Part shown: piece by piece, positions 1 to 12,443 of the stretch
Position numbering within the stretch: the first letter of the stretch is position 1
Layout of the letters: each line of letters begins with the position of its first letter
From: Guadua angustifolia
Lineage: Eukaryota; Streptophyta; Magnoliopsida; Poales; Poaceae
DNA length: 64,000 nt
NCBI GenBank assembly: GCA_036346375.1
Contig: CM070508.1
Coordinates: forward strand, 23,442,852 to 23,506,851
Direction: 5' to 3'
The notes under the pieces: generated by a model
The model's input: only the letters and a program-made list of their open reading frames with translations
Database searches by the model: none
What the model was told of the DNA's origin: nothing
Made by a program: the position numbers and the translations under genes

Positions 1-339
1 GGCTCTCGTAGAAGGGGGAGAAGGGAGCATCGGTCCAGTCCAAATGTAGGAGGCGCACAAAAACCTCGTCCAAAAAAAAAAAAACAAAAAATAACAAAAC
101 AACAGAGAGACGCACAAAACGCGTGCGGTCGGTAAGGCGCACAAGTGCCTCCCAAACCCACCGCGAGTCAGAACACAGGGCACGTGCGGATAAGGACGAC
201 TAGTTTAACATTATCCCCGAACTAGAAAATTTAACGACAGCCTGCTATTATTTCATGTGTCATATTTTTCATCTATCTCTGGTTTTCGCAAACTCCCTTT
301 TCTACTCACTTCCTTCCTTTATGTTATTAATATTAAAAT
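1..339. other. Unassigned flank
   Basis: No gene or element boundary is recognised here. The first 200 bases have mixed composition with an A-rich run at 70-100; the remainder becomes AT-rich. Confidence 0.4.
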
Positions 340-668
340 TAGAAAAAATTTAAATAGGAGGTTTCAACTCGAAAATAAATTAACTCAAAATTTTTGACTA
401 AAAAATTTTAAATCTAAATATTTCAGATTAGAAAGTTTCTACTAAAACATTTTTAAATTAGAAAGTTTCAACTTAGAAAATTTTAAATTAGAAAGTTCCA
501 ACTCAGGATGTTTCAACTAGAAAAATATTAAAACAAAATTTCAAATTCGAAAGTTCCAATTGCGAAATCTTTCAATTCAAAAAGTTTCAAATAAAAAAAT
601 TTGAAAGTGGTTAAAAAATACTTCTTACTCAAAAACTTGAGAGAAAATTTGAAAAATAAAAAATATTT
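340..668. repeat. Degenerate AT-rich short repeat
   Basis: A stretch built from drifting copies of a roughly 20-30 base unit around the words AGAAAGTTTCAACT and AAAATTTTAAATT. Copies are too diverged to fix a period by eye. It has no coding potential. Confidence 0.5.
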
Positions 669-968
669 TGAGTTTGAGAGGAAAAGGAATGGAGGATGGA
701 TGGGATAGCGCTAGGTGTCGGTACGAGAGAGCTTTCAAGCGAGAAAGAAAGTAGAGAGAGTAAAAAAATGTTGCTACTTGTCATAACAAAAGGACACGTA
801 CGTCCTCAAATTAGCAACTTGCACATGGACACCCAATCCCGCCACAATGTCTTGTGTTGTAGCGCATGGTTCCCGCACTTTGCATTGAAGCACGGAGCAT
901 GCACACACAAGTATCGTAGCACTCCACCATATAGAGAAATATTATAATGTATTATACTGGTAGTATAC
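669..968. other. Unassigned sequence before the miniature LTR element
   Basis: A short open frame (696-947) occurs here, but it has no recognisable motif and no supporting context. I see nothing else. Confidence 0.35.
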
Positions 969-1346
969 TGTTATGGATCGAGCAGCCATAACAGCCGTAG
1001 ACGCAGTGCATGGCAGCATGTCATTAATTAGGATTAGAATAATTAGTTTCTTTATTATTTAGGTTTGTTTCTTTTAAATTATTTCCATGTAATAGGGATT
1101 AGTTTCTTAATACAAGAATAGGTTTCTTAGGGTCAAGTCTAGCCATCCCTATAAAAGGGATGTCATGTATCACTTTATGCGATCCAAGCAATCAAGAAAC
1201 CAAGTCTCTAGCAGATCAGCGCCATCGATAATCGCCGGTGGTCTCGTGACAAACCAAGGCGCTTAGCTTCGACAACAAATTTCGCTTCGCCCACGCTAAG
1301 GGCCCTATCTCATCCCCGCTATGCAGTGCGGATCGCGCACGAATAA
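969..1346 (+). repeat. Left LTR of the miniature element
   Basis: Begins TGTTATGG and contains a TATA-like TATAAAAGGGA near 1150, the probable promoter in the repeat. The exact 3' boundary is uncertain by a few bases; I placed it just before the primer-binding site. Confidence 0.7.
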
Positions 1347-1348
1347 TT

Positions 1349-1360
1349 TGGTATCGAGCC
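1349..1360 (+). other. Primer-binding site, tRNA-Met type
   Basis: TGGTATCGAGCC lies directly after the left LTR. It resembles the TGGTATCAGAGC site common in plant LTR elements and fixes the plus-strand orientation. Confidence 0.7.
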
Positions 1361-1500
1361 GACGATCCTCCTACCACGGTGACCATCGAAGATCGCATCT
1401 CCAACCTCCGCGCCACCGATCGAAGGCCCAACGCTTCATCTCGTATGTAATCTTTCCAAACTTCAACCTTGAGGACAAGGTTGATTCGCATGAGGGATAA

Positions 1501-1873
1501 TGTTATGGGTCGAGCGAGCCATAACAAATGTGACGTGGTGCATGGCAAGATGTCATTAATTAGGATTAGAATAATTAGTTTCCTTATTATTTGGGTTTGT
1601 TTTTTTAAATTATTTCCATGTAATAGGGATTAGTTTCTTAATACAAGAATAGGTTTCTTAGGGGTCAAGTCTAGCCATCCCTATAAAGGGATGTCATGTA
1701 TCACTTTATGCGATCCAAGCAATCAAGAAACCAAGTCTCTAGCGATCAAAGCCGCCATCGATAATCGCCGGGGTCTCCGACAAACCAAGGCGCTTAGCTT
1801 CGACAACAGCTCGCTTTACCACGCTAAGAGCTCCTATCTCATCCCCGCTATGCAGCGGATCGTGCACGTAATA
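1501..1873 (+). repeat. Right LTR of the miniature element
   Basis: Starts TGTTATGG directly after the purine tract and repeats the left LTR with small indels. It ends before the TATAC target duplication. Confidence 0.7.
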
Positions 1874-2553
<680 letters not shown>

Positions 2554-2800
2554 GAAATTTCATGAACAAATTCATCCTATGTTAAGAGTAATAAAAGACA
2601 AATTTCTGACAAACTTAAATAGTTCAAATGCACCCTAAATTTGTCTTTTTTTTAACTTCTAGCGTAAGACGAATTTGATCATGAAATTTTATATGTAGAT
2701 GGGGTAAGATGAGATGTACATCCATGATTTTTTTCAGAATTTTTTGAAACTTTTCTTAGTTGGATTGCACGGTGATTGCACCAAACTCATGATTGCACTG
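2554..2800 (-). mobile_element. Diverged copy of a MULE-type MITE
   Basis: The stretch from about 2650 to 2795 is the reverse complement of 32280-32420. Shared words include TTTCATGATCAAATTCGTC and TCATGGATGTACAT. The 32-kb copy has terminal inverted repeats and a 9-bp target duplication; this copy has no clear ends and abuts the TA tract, so it is probably truncated. Confidence 0.5.
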
Positions 2801-2823
2801 GATATGTCCCATATATATATATA

Positions 2824-3208
2824 TATATATATATATATGGTTCCATACTCCTGGATGTATGTACTCCCACCTCTAATATACCGTTTAAATGATGTTGTTA
2901 TACCTTTTTATCCTTTTGAGTATACTCTAATACTGATTATAAGATACTCCAAAGTGAGTTCCATGAAAAATTTCATTAAAATCCACCATTTATAGTATAA
3001 TTTGTTTACATATTCCTTATACATATGGAAAAGGGTATGTAGCCAAAAAATAAAGGATCTGATGAAAATTTTTAATCATGTTGTATTGGAGTATCTTAGA
3101 ATTATTATTGAAGTATACCGAAAGTGATAAAGGAGTATAAAGTATTTATTTAAGTAGTATATTAGAGGTGGGAGTATGTACTCCCGGGAGTACGGAAAAG
3201 ACTTCCTA
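2824..3208. mobile_element. MITE copy A in TA repeats
   Basis: A foldback element of about 385 bases. Its left side has TTCCATACTCC and GTACTCCCACCTCTAATATAC, and its right side has the inverse, GTATATTAGAGGTGGGAGTA followed by GAGTACGGAAAAGACTTCC. It is bounded on both sides by TA runs, as expected for an element that targets TA. A second copy follows immediately. The superfamily is not established; a TA target would suit Tc1/mariner. Confidence 0.6.
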
Positions 3209-3232
3209 TATATATATATATATATATATATA

Positions 3233-3618
3233 TAGGAAAATGATTCCATACTTGGTGTATTGTATCTTCACCTTCAAGATACCGCTTAAATGATGTTGTT
3301 ATACCTCTTTATCCTTTTGAGTGTACTCTAATACTGATTATAAGATACTCCAAAGTGAGTTCCATGGAAAATTTCATTAAAATCCACCTTTTATAGCATA
3401 ATTTGTTTACATATTCCTTATACATATGGAAAAGGGTACGTAGTAAAAAAATAAAGGGTTCTCATGAATTTTTTTCAACCATGTTGCATTGGAGTATCTT
3501 AGAATTATTATTGGAGTATACTAAAAGTGATAAAAGATTATAAAGCGTTCATTTAAGTGGTATATTAAAGGTGGGAGTATGTACTCCCGGGAGTACGGAA
3601 AAGGCTTCCTATATACAC
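3233..3618. mobile_element. MITE copy B, same family and orientation as copy A
   Basis: It aligns with copy A across its whole length, for example TTTAAATGATGTTGTTATACC, cut here to the first half TTAAATGATGTTG, and GGAGTATGTACTCCCGGGAG. Its ends are TATAGGAA...TTCC.TACT and the inverse. It is separated from copy A only by a short TA run. Confidence 0.6.
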
Positions 3619-3739
3619 ATAATACATACGGTGAGCTGTTTCTACGCAAAGCGCACAGAGCTGCTATTCTACACGCGTGCCGTAATGCTGAGGAAGTGTG
3701 TCTAAGCCAATCAGTAGCGTGGCAAACCAACTAGTAAAT

Positions 3740-4440
3740 GTGTTTCTTTGTTTACATATAAATTTGTTTACATCAGAATTTGACGAGGTATAACTAATTT
3801 GTTAGACCGAGGATAAAATTGGATATTTCTTGCCGATATCGGTTAAGAAGGAAAAATGTCAAGTTAAAGATAGAATTGTAACCGATGTTGATTCAAAAAT
3901 GAAATTTTATCTATACAAAGGCCAATACGGATCATGGCTGGCAACACAATAGAGAATGATATGATCGATCTATGTACTATAAAAAGGGAATCATGGGCAA
4001 GCAGAAAGAGCACCCAACAATCAATCAAACAACTTGTATTTACTTTTATCTACTTTTTTCTTGTCAACTATGAGTAGTCTTGTAATTTTTAACTTTGTAA
4101 TTCATTGTTGATCAATAAAGTTGCGCATTGCCGATTGTTGATCTTCTCCGATTACGCTAAGTTTGGTTTTCTCCGATCTTGTTGCATATTGCCTTTTTGA
4201 GAAAATCTACCTTTATCAATCATCTAATCAGCTATAACAAGCTGTTTAAACTTATCATTACTTGCAAATTAATCGGCTCTGAATAGCTGTTTAGATTTTT
4301 ACTGATTATCATATTAGATCGGCTTTGAGCGTATTTTCCATCTATCTTACTAACTGCAGGAACAAATCAACTGGCACGCCTTGAACCTTTTGAACCCAGC
4401 GTTCGCGTGTATTTGAGCCAGTTAATATGTCGTCACATTT
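3740..4440 (+). repeat. Probable 5' LTR and leader of the gypsy element
   Basis: Contains TATAAAAAGGG at 3978, an AATAAA signal at 4114-4119 and T-rich sequence downstream, the layout of U3-R-U5. It is followed near 4442 by TTTGGTGCCAACACA and CACTCCCGGTGGGACACG, the type of sequence found after gypsy LTRs. No second copy is present in the window, so both boundaries are estimates. Confidence 0.5.
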
Positions 4441-5485
4441 TTTGGTGCCAACACACTTTTGGCACTCCCGGTGGGACACGATGTCTTCTATCGAAAAATT
4501 AATTCCGCTATCCAATCTCAACACCGAAGCTATAATCGTCCCAATGTTGGATGATTTGACACCAGAATAGTGCATGGAGATCGAGAATCGGAAGGCCACG
4601 CTCGAGGAGATGATGTTGAGTTGCTATAAAAAAACTCAATATGGCGTTACCCAAAGACCGTGTTTCCATCGATCAATCCCCTCGGCGACACGTCGACTAC
4701 CGATACATTGATAAGTTGATACATGTCTACACAAGCTGAATTATCTACTATAATTAATCAATCTCTGCATCATACTTTGATCAATCAGTTGTTAGCATTG
4801 GTAACGACTCTTAAGCCGATGATCGCTGACAATGCTGACTATAGCACATGAGTTGGCATCGGTCGAAAGCCTGCTCAATCCAATACAGACCCTATCAAAT
4901 TACCTGGTCTATTCAATAGCACCAAGTACGTAGAACCCAGTGTTAATGGCCGAGCCTAAGCCATCAGCTACAACTCCATCCCTTACCATAATGCCTACCT
5001 AGTTGACCATAATATTACCATGAGATCCTTGTACAAGTGGGGTTGTGTATTATCAAGTATATACCGATGCGGCTAAGTTTGATGCGCCAGCAAACTTACC
5101 ACCATTGACTCCGTCTTACGATTTCCCTAATCGGTTCCACAGCTAGTTGGACACCCTAAGTACTCATAGTACAGTGAGCCAATTCTGCAAAGGAATATAG
5201 CTTAATACAAGGTTGTAACATATTCAGAACCCTTCTTTTTAGTACCAAAGCTGATAGCTAGGAGAACCAATGTAGGCTATGAGCAGCCTCATTAGTCCCC
5301 ATCGGCTTAAGCAACCTATCAACCCGAGCTTACGTTCGAGAGGCAGAATACTAGTTACAAACGTAATTGGCAAACTTCTAACACTTTATTGGCCAATACA
5401 ATGAATTGGACCGATTAGATGTCCCCTGTATTGTGAGACCAATTTGGCATACAGTCTAAAGGGAAGGTTACAGGTTAACGAAAGT

Positions 5486-5922
5486 GTGATTATATTGATC
5501 AGATATCTTATCCTAATAACTTCAAAGTTTTTGATTTTGCAAAATTCTCAAGGGATGACTCCATCACCACTTCGAAGCACATTGGGCGCTTCATTGCGCA
5601 ATGCGGTGAAGCTACTGAGTCCGACGTATTAAAAATTAGACTATTCCCGCTATATTTATCAGGAGCTACTTTTACATTTTTCACAAGTTTATCTTCGAAT
5701 TCAGTCAACTTTTGGACCGATTTGGAAAGCCGGTTTCATGAGTATTTTTTCTCAAGAAACTTAGAGCTTAGGATTTCCGATTTGAGTTCTATGCGTCCTA
5801 AGTTTAGGGAATCGATTATATATTATATTAAGAGATTTAGAGAAGTGAGAAATAAGTGTTTTAGTGTTGCTTTGCCTGATAATCAGTTAGCCAATTTAGC
5901 CTTCCAACAGTTAATTCCCTAG
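5486..5922 (+). pseudogene. gag pseudogene of the gypsy element
   Basis: Conceptual translation, with a frame change near 5600, gives the retrotransposon gag core. The visible landmarks are YPNNFKVFDFAKFS, HIGRFIAQCGEA, LKIRLFPLYLSGATF, WTDLESRFHEYF and IKRFREVRNKC. This domain normally forms the particle that packages the element RNA. The frame shift and the stop after QQLIP show it is not functional. Sequence from 5923 to about 7480 continues as heavily broken gag/nucleocapsid remnants with A-rich Lys-rich stretches; no zinc knuckle could be confirmed. Confidence 0.7.
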
Positions 5923-7489
5923 TAGAAGAAAAAATTTAGCGAGTAGGAATTTACCAATTTGAGTCACCTATTGCATTAAGGTAACAGCTAATGAAAGCTA
6001 TTTTACTGATAATAGAGGTTTTAAGGATATGTTCAAAAATAATAACAATAACAAAGATAAAAATAAAGCCAAGGTCAACCTTGTTGAGTACGGTTCAAGT
6101 GATTCATCCAAAGACGATGAGGCTGAAGTAAATATACTCAAATGGGTTATGGGGTCTAAAAAATCTCTAGTCTGTTCATGGCTTGAGCCGACTAAAAACA
6201 AGTCAAAAATAAAATATGTTTTTGATATTTCTAAATACGACTATATCTTTGACTTATTACTGCAAGAAAAAATAATACGGTTGCCTGAAGGACACACCAT
6301 GATATTGGCTGATGAAATTAAAAAGCGAAGGTATTGCACAAACGACATCATTCTTTTTCTCATAATACTAATAATTGCAATATTTTTTTACATTAGATAT
6401 AATCTGCTATAGAAGATGGCCGACTCAAGTTCAGAGAAGAGTCTACGATGAGTTGGATGCTAATCCCTTTCCAATCAAATGGTCCAATATTCTGAAAAAT
6501 GAAAAGTGACAATACAATATACGGGTCAAAAGTTGCACGTCATATTGATATTCAGTCATGCTCTAGTAGCAGCGAGACCCTAAAGATCACAGTTGGTTCA
6601 CTGCAAATAAAAACCAACTGCAAAGGAAGGAATTTAAGGACCATCAAGCCAAAGGGAGATATGTAGATTGGCAAGTGGTACAAGACTGAGAGAACATCAC
6701 CGCCACGAAAGCTGATTCACAAACCAAAGCTAACTTTCTTAGTATGAAAGAAAAAAAACGCAAGCCACATTATCCTGCAAGACAACCATATAATATGTAT
6801 TGGCCTGACAACTTGAAAAAGGCTTACCAACGATGCCCCTTTTGGCAGTTTTGTTGGGAGAAAGGGTCAGCTCCGCTGTCACCATATAATTGTCTGATGG
6901 AGCATTATACACGCCAAGGTGAATGGAAGTGATGGTCTACTAAAGATAGAATATCTAAGCAGATGCAGTGTCGTCATGATGAAATCCATAGAGGATCAGT
7001 CCATGAAAGGATTTTCTAGCCAATTCAGCTGCAAAAGCGATTGAAAGAGGGGTCAAGTTCTACGACTAAGGTTAATCTGGCAGAAGAAATACGTGAGCCG
7101 ATTGAACCAAAACTTAGATGGTGTCCTCCAGGGCTTAGCCAATCACAACGCAGATGACTTCAATGACTAAGGACCTAGGAGATGAGAGAAGCCGAGCAGG
7201 AAAAACAAAGAGACGAAGCATTTAGTGAACTCTAGACGATGAAAATCCTAAAAAGGAATGAAGAAAAAAAGAACCTGATGAAAATGAGTTCAATTTAGCC
7301 AATGATCTGGATTTACCAGTAATTCAGGATGATTCTCCACCACCGATGGACATCAATATGGTGTTCACCCCATCGACTGAGTTTAAAATAAGTACTTCAT
7401 CAGCTAACGAGACTTTTGCCCAGATGTGTTTAAGGGCTCAAGATGCAGCTTTTTGAAAAACCCCAAGATGATCATCAGTATCTAAAACC

Positions 7490-7922
7490 ACTGTATTTAA
7501 AAGGTCATAGCAGTGACAAACCTATATAAAGGATGCTGATCGATGGGGGCGCAACAATCAACTAATGTCTTACACCACATGCAAAAAGTTGGGTAAGTCC
7601 GATGAAGATCTCATTAAAACTAACATGGTTTTAAATGACTTCACAAACGATCCTACTAAGGTGATGGGGGTTATGGTGACAGAGTTAACAGTTGACAGCA
7701 AAACATTGTCAGCCGTTTTTTTTCATTGTTGACACTAAGGGTAATTACAACGTTCTATTAAGGCAAAATTGGATTCATGCCAACTATTGTGTCTCGTCAA
7801 CCATGCATCAGATGCTCATCCAATGGAATAGGGTTGAGGTTGAAGTGGTTCAAACTGACACATCGGCTCACATAACCATAGCAAGCTCAGATGTGAACTG
7901 GCAACATAACGAGGCCGAGTAC
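7490..7922 (+). pseudogene. Retropepsin (protease) pseudogene
   Basis: The motif LIDGGATIN at about 7535-7563 corresponds to the active-site D-S/T-G-A region of plant gypsy proteases, here with DGGA. It is followed, after a one-base frame change, by LMSYTTCKKLGKSDEDL and further protease-like sequence ending near WNRVEVEVV. It would have processed the polyprotein. It is broken by the frameshift and truncated by the next insertion. Confidence 0.65.
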
Positions 7923-8925
7923 CAGTGGCGGACCCAGGAAGAATTATAGGTGGGGCAAGTAAAGAAATGCAATATACCATAACAGCAATAGTACTATTAA
8001 AGAAACATAAATATAACGTTCAACTAATACAATCAAAGAAGAATTAGCAAATAGGCAACATACCACTCGGCTTAACAATTGGCCACGAATCACAAATTAC
8101 TCGGATCGATCTATGAAAATCGACGATTATGCTACCTCTTGCATTTCTTTTGAATGGAGAAAAGCTACGAATCGATCAGTTAGTAAGTTTGTATCTACAA
8201 AGGCATGAAGTACTTGCTTTTCCTGCTTTCCATGTCCGAACTCTCAAGTATTCAGAAAGGGCAGGCCCTCGCCAGAATTATCCTAAGTTCATGAAAAGTA
8301 AACTTTTGTCAAAGCTAATGGGAATGCAAATTGCAAACCAAAATGATAGATCAAAGAACAAGGAATGGCATAAGCTTGGCCAATGAGGGTCATAAAGTTT
8401 CAGCAGCACTTGCTATTCCAATCAGCCTGCAAATTCGTGGTTGATACTAGTGGTAAACAAATAGTCAAAAGCTGGTGAATGAAAAAATAAAGCAGCACTG
8501 TTGAGAAAAACTAAAATTTAACCATGTACCTTTCCTAGCAGAAACGAGATCCAAGGCGCCAAAGTCTGGCCATACCACCATATATCTGATGTCGTTGGCG
8601 TGGCGCAGCTTTTCGACAAGACGACAACGGCCCTCCAAATGGCAAGAATATGAAGCATACAGCATAAGTTTAACGGTTCTTGGCTTCTTGCTTTGGTGCA
8701 ATGTTCCAACTTCTAAAATCCAACTAGGCAGCAGCTTGCAGGGGTCATTGGGCCTAGGCATGCTTTGGGCCGATTGAGCGACGGCTTCCAACGTTTCAAC
8801 CCTGGGCCAACCTAGCTGTTTGCCCTACGTATGGGCCAAATATATTTAGCTATAAAGATATATACACATGGGTATAAAAGGCCTTGTAAATTGTAGGTGG
8901 GGCAAGAGCTCAATCGCCACATATC
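7923..8925. mobile_element. Unidentified insertion between protease and RT
   Basis: Protease sequence stops at about 7922 and the RT lead-in resumes well after 8925. The left edge reads CAGTGGCGGACCC, a terminus reminiscent of grass hAT-type elements, and the right side has ATCGCCACAT. A direct repeat TAGGTGGGGCAAG occurs near both edges (about 7947 and 8892). Inside, on the minus strand, an open stretch (8550-8790) ends at a splice-donor-like GGAAAG followed by GTACATGG, suggesting a captured gene fragment whose product I cannot name. The boundaries and class are uncertain. Confidence 0.35.
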
Positions 8926-9189
8926 GGGGGACCTTGCCTTGAAAGGCATCAGATCGGATATAGCCCTAGATGATTGTGATTTCATTTGCATCAACAAAAC
9001 AAGCCTTATTCCAATCAACGTAAGGCCAAGCATGCTTGATCAGAGAGACAAAATTTTGTGCTAATGGAGTCCAAATTGGCAATAAAGGCTTTACAAGATA
9101 AAATGCAAAGCTATCAGTAGACAACGGATAGCGATGAGGCCATTGAAAATTTAAAAAAAATCAAGAAATTAGGCCAAGATTTCACGTCG

Positions 9190-10185
9190 ACTAATTTACT
9201 GGATGAAATAGGTGATAGTGATAGAAAAAAACCAACTTTTATTAGTTCAAAATTAGGCATAGATTATAAAGAGAAGTTGGTCAAGATGTTAAAGAATTAT
9301 AAAGATTACTTTGCTTGAGAGTATCATGAAATGCCTGGTTTAAGCTAACAACTTGTTCAACATCAGCTACCTATAAAGCCAGGTTATTGGCCATTTAAAC
9401 AGTCCCTTAGACGATTTACTCCGGTTTTGTATACCAATATAAAAGAAGAAATGGATCGATTGTTGGAGGTTAGGTCTATCAGGCCTTGCCGATATATAGA
9501 ATGGGTTTCCAATATCGTACCTGTTATAAAAAAATAGTAAACTCAAGGTATGTATTGATTTTAGAGATTTAAATAAAACCATAGTATGAATACTCAATGC
9601 CAACAGTCAATATGCTTATCGATGCTGTATCGGGGAATAAAATTATTAACTTTCTTGATGGTAATGCTGGATACAGCCAAATATTCATGACAGAAACTGA
9701 TATACCTAAGATAGCTTTTAGGTGCCCAGGTGCTCGAGGTTTGTTTGAATGGGTGGTGATGATGTTTAGCTTGAAAATTACCGGTGCAACATTTCAATGT
9801 GCCAAGAATTTAATCTTTCATGATTTAATTGGCCATATTGTAGAAATTTACTTCGATGATGTTGTTGTAAAATCTAAGGAAGATTTGTAGCATTTGGCCG
9901 ATTTGGAAACAATGTTCAAATAGACAAGTGCACACGATTTAAAGATGAATCCATACAAGTGTGTTTTTGGTGTATCAGCTGGACTGTTTTTAGACTTTAT
10001 GATCTATAAAAGAGAAACTGAAGTTAATCAAGAAAGGGTTAAAGCTATAGCTAAAGTTAAGCCACTAGCCTGCAAAAAGGATTTATAGAAGTTTATCGGC
10101 AAAATTAATTATTTATAGCATTTTCTTTCAAATTTATCTAGCCAAATTAGTTTGTTTACCCTGTTATTAAAGTAAAAGGAGAATC
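9190..10185 (+). pseudogene. Reverse transcriptase pseudogene
   Basis: Begins with the linker EYHEMPGLS, then QHQLPIKPGYWPFKQSLRR, MDRLLEVRSIRP and EWVSNIVPVIKK. After stops come MLIDAVSGNKIINFLDGNAG, IAFRCPGARGLFEWVVM and GATFQCAKNLIF. The catalytic YFDD box is intact at 9849-9860 (TACTTCGATGAT), and the thumb region follows. At least seven in-frame stops (for example at 9535, 9888, 9922 and 10087) make it dead. It would have copied element RNA into DNA. Confidence 0.85.
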
Positions 10186-11080
10186 AAGAATTTGTTTCAG
10201 AAGCAGATCAATAGAAAGTTTTTGAGAGCATTAAGGAGTATATGTCCAGGCCTCCAGTTTTGGTCGCATCCGGGTAAGGTGTGTGTGTGTGTGTGTGTAT
10301 CGACTGAGGAGGCAATAATTGGAGTTATTTTGGCACAAGAGATTGATTGTAAAGAGCAGGTTATTTTCTACTTAAGCCGACGGTTAATTGACATGGAAAC
10401 TAGGTACCCTTTTTTAGAAATGCTCTACTTGTCATCATATTTTGCTTACAGTCGTCCAGAGCTAGACAAACGAGAAGATCTCTGAGTAAAGAATCCTTTA
10501 GCCATAGATTAGCCATCCCCAGATTCATTTTTCCTTGTAATTAGGGTTAGCCATCCCGCTCTGTACTTTGTTCATCGACCTTATACATCATCCATATAGG
10601 AGTAGGGTATTACTCTATCAGGAGGCCCAAACCTATCTATATTGTGCATCCCCGATTTATGTGTTTGACTCTGTGCATCTCGAAGGTACCCGAAATATAA
10701 GTTTGTTGTCGATCACTAACCTTCGATGTAAGGCATTATACTTTAGCATTGGTTTGTAAGTTGTTTGTAAAACTGATGTTATAAAATATATGTTGTCAGC
10801 TCCAATTTTATGAGATCAACTTAGTAAATGGGAGTACATACTCATTGAGTTTGACTTAACGTATAAATCGGCTAAAGCTATTAAGGGTCAGGAGATTGCC
10901 AATTTTATAACAGGACATGAAACTGATATGAATATCGATCTAGTATATGTTGCCTCTTAGCAATTACGATGGACCATGCTGATTTAGTCTGGTGCAAATA
11001 CTCATTTCTACAATATTGGTTCGGAGTGCAAAGAACTGATTTTTAAGCCTAATCATGCTAAGTCCATAGCAGTTGTGTTA
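10186..11080 (+). pseudogene. RNase H pseudogene split by an LTR fragment
   Basis: The first half (10186-10484) contains FYLSRRLIDMETRYPFLEM, typical of gypsy RNase H. The second half resumes near 10800 with WEYILIEFDLTYKSAKAI and KGQEIANFITGHE. The 300 bases in between are part of an unrelated LTR. A run of nine GT units (10279-10298) has expanded within the coding region and shifts the frame. Non-functional. Confidence 0.7.
10494..10790 (+). mobile_element. Fragment of an LTR shared with 31.7-31.9 kb
   Basis: This segment aligns with 31680-31915. Both have ATTAGCCAT, AACTAGGGCT/AATTAGGGTT, CTCTGTACT, ACATCATCC, TATTACTC, GGCC(C/T)(A/G)AACCT and CTAACCTTCGA in the same order. Here only the downstream half of the LTR is present, inserted into the gypsy RNase H region. 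Confidence 0.6.
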
Positions 11081-11083
11081 GCC

Positions 11084-11786
11084 TGTTTTTGACAGTTTGA
11101 CATGTCCAACGGCTACTGTGACAGGTGTAACGGTTATTAACTGTTCAAATGGCTATATAAGTACTGCTAGAGTATTCCTACACATGAATTTTTCATCTCC
11201 TTGATATTTTAGTACTTTAGAGTTTTCATTCCATCAAGGAGACTGTGCTTCAACCTTAAACTCAAACTCTACACTTTCTAAGTGTTTTGCTCCAAGTTTA
11301 GTCTAGTTAAGTGCTATGCTAGTGAGTCAAGAGACATGGTTTGTGGATAGTCCATTACTCTTGGAACTAAGTGTTCCTACACGGCTTGGAGGATGTGTTG
11401 GTGTGACCTGTCCAAAGAGATTGTGGAAGACCACCACTGTTCGTGAGAGGTTGGGACTCACCTCACCGGAGTGGTGAAAGAGTAATCCTAGTGGAGACCA
11501 AGGCTATTGCGACTAGCTTTGGAGGAGCAATACTTTGTGAGAAGTGCTCTAACGTGGAGTAGGAGCTTGGCTCTAAACCACGGGATAAATTCTTGTGTCT
11601 CTCCTTTATTTCTTGCTGTTGATCATTTTTGTGATTAGTTCTTGCAGGTGTTAAGCTATTTGTGTATTCTTCTTGATCTCTTATATTTTCAGTCATTAAG
11701 CTTTTGGGTTGATCTTAACTAATGATTAATTTTGAATTTTTAAAAGTTGCCTATCCAACCCCCCTCTAGGCCAACTCGATCCTTCA
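11084..11786 (+). mobile_element. Solo or truncated LTR, Ty1/copia-like
   Basis: Starts TGTTTTTGACAG and ends CCCCCTCTAGGCCAACTCG...CCTTCA, a 3' end style common in SIRE-type grass copia elements. It contains a TATA-like GGCTATATAAG at about 11150. No matching second LTR or internal coding region follows. The 5 bp on each side do not match, so a simple solo-LTR insertion with target duplication is not shown; a rearranged or truncated copy is possible. Confidence 0.55.
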
Positions 11787-12443
11787 CCCTACGTCGTATC
11801 GACGAGATCAGGAAGGTCGCCCATTACCTCCGCTCAACGGATAAGCTCAATACATCTGCAGGAGAAGTAAGAAACGGTGGGGTTATATAGATTCAGTAAC
11901 CGAGGAGATATCTATGGAATTTAGATTAAGAAATTATCAAATAAGTAAGGCAACAAAAGGGAAAGAGGCAAAAAGAGACCCAACTCCATGAATCGGAGCT
12001 CTGCTTCCTTCGGAAGGGAATTAATCAATCCAATCCGAAAAGCACTAGGAGTAATCGCCGCTGATTCGAATGCCATATCAATGGGAGAAAGGAAAGCAAT
12101 AAATGAGTCATGTATATTTATTTACCTCCCGTGACGGGATGATCCAATCCAATCTACCGGGGTGGCCACTGCCCGCTTCCCACTCAGTCACACGGGTGCG
12201 TACACGTGTTAGGGTAAGGGTGGAGAACAGACGTACCACCACCAACTTCTAATTAGAATTAGTAGAGATAGAAGTAACAAATTTATATAGTCGCATCATG
12301 CATGGCCATGCGCATGCTGCTGGCTGGCCAAAATCTAAGTCCATTGTGATTAGATAAAAAGAAAAGATAATCTTATCTACACATGCAAATAAATATTTAA
12401 TGGAAAGGATGCATATGGCAACTCAAATGTACATGGTAACTCA
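11787..12443. other. Unassigned sequence
   Basis: No recognisable gene or element. A phrase near 12250 (TTCTAATTAGAATTAGTAGAGATAG) recurs diverged near 12945, so both sides of the next MITE may derive from one old repeat. Confidence 0.35.

Larger units (their letters stand above)
969..1873 (+). mobile_element. Miniature LTR retrotransposon (TRIM-like)
   Basis: Two direct repeats of about 375 bases, each beginning TGTTATGG, flank only about 155 bases of internal DNA. The internal segment begins with TGGTATCGAGCC, a primer-binding site of the initiator-tRNA-Met type, and ends in a purine-rich GAGGGATAA just before the second repeat. The 5-bp word TATAC is present immediately outside both ends (964-968 and 1874-1878), consistent with a target-site duplication. 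No coding sequence is present, so it must have moved, or been reduced by deletion, using proteins from another element. The internal sequence before the second LTR resembles the end of gypsy internal regions, so an internally deleted gypsy element is the main alternative. Confidence 0.75.
3740..11083 (+). mobile_element. Decayed Ty3/gypsy retrotransposon (Tat/RIRE2-like)
   Basis: A plus-strand element in which an LTR-like leader, gag, protease, reverse transcriptase and RNase H can be recognised in the usual gypsy order. Every domain is interrupted by stops and small indels, and no integrase or 3' LTR is visible. The protein style (IDGGAT protease motif, RT entry QHQLPIKPG, SNIVPV) matches non-chromodomain Tat-type elements by memory. 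It has been interrupted by an unidentified segment (about 7923-8925) and by a piece of a different LTR (about 10494-10790). The right side is cut off by another LTR at 11084. An old, dead copy. Confidence 0.75.
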
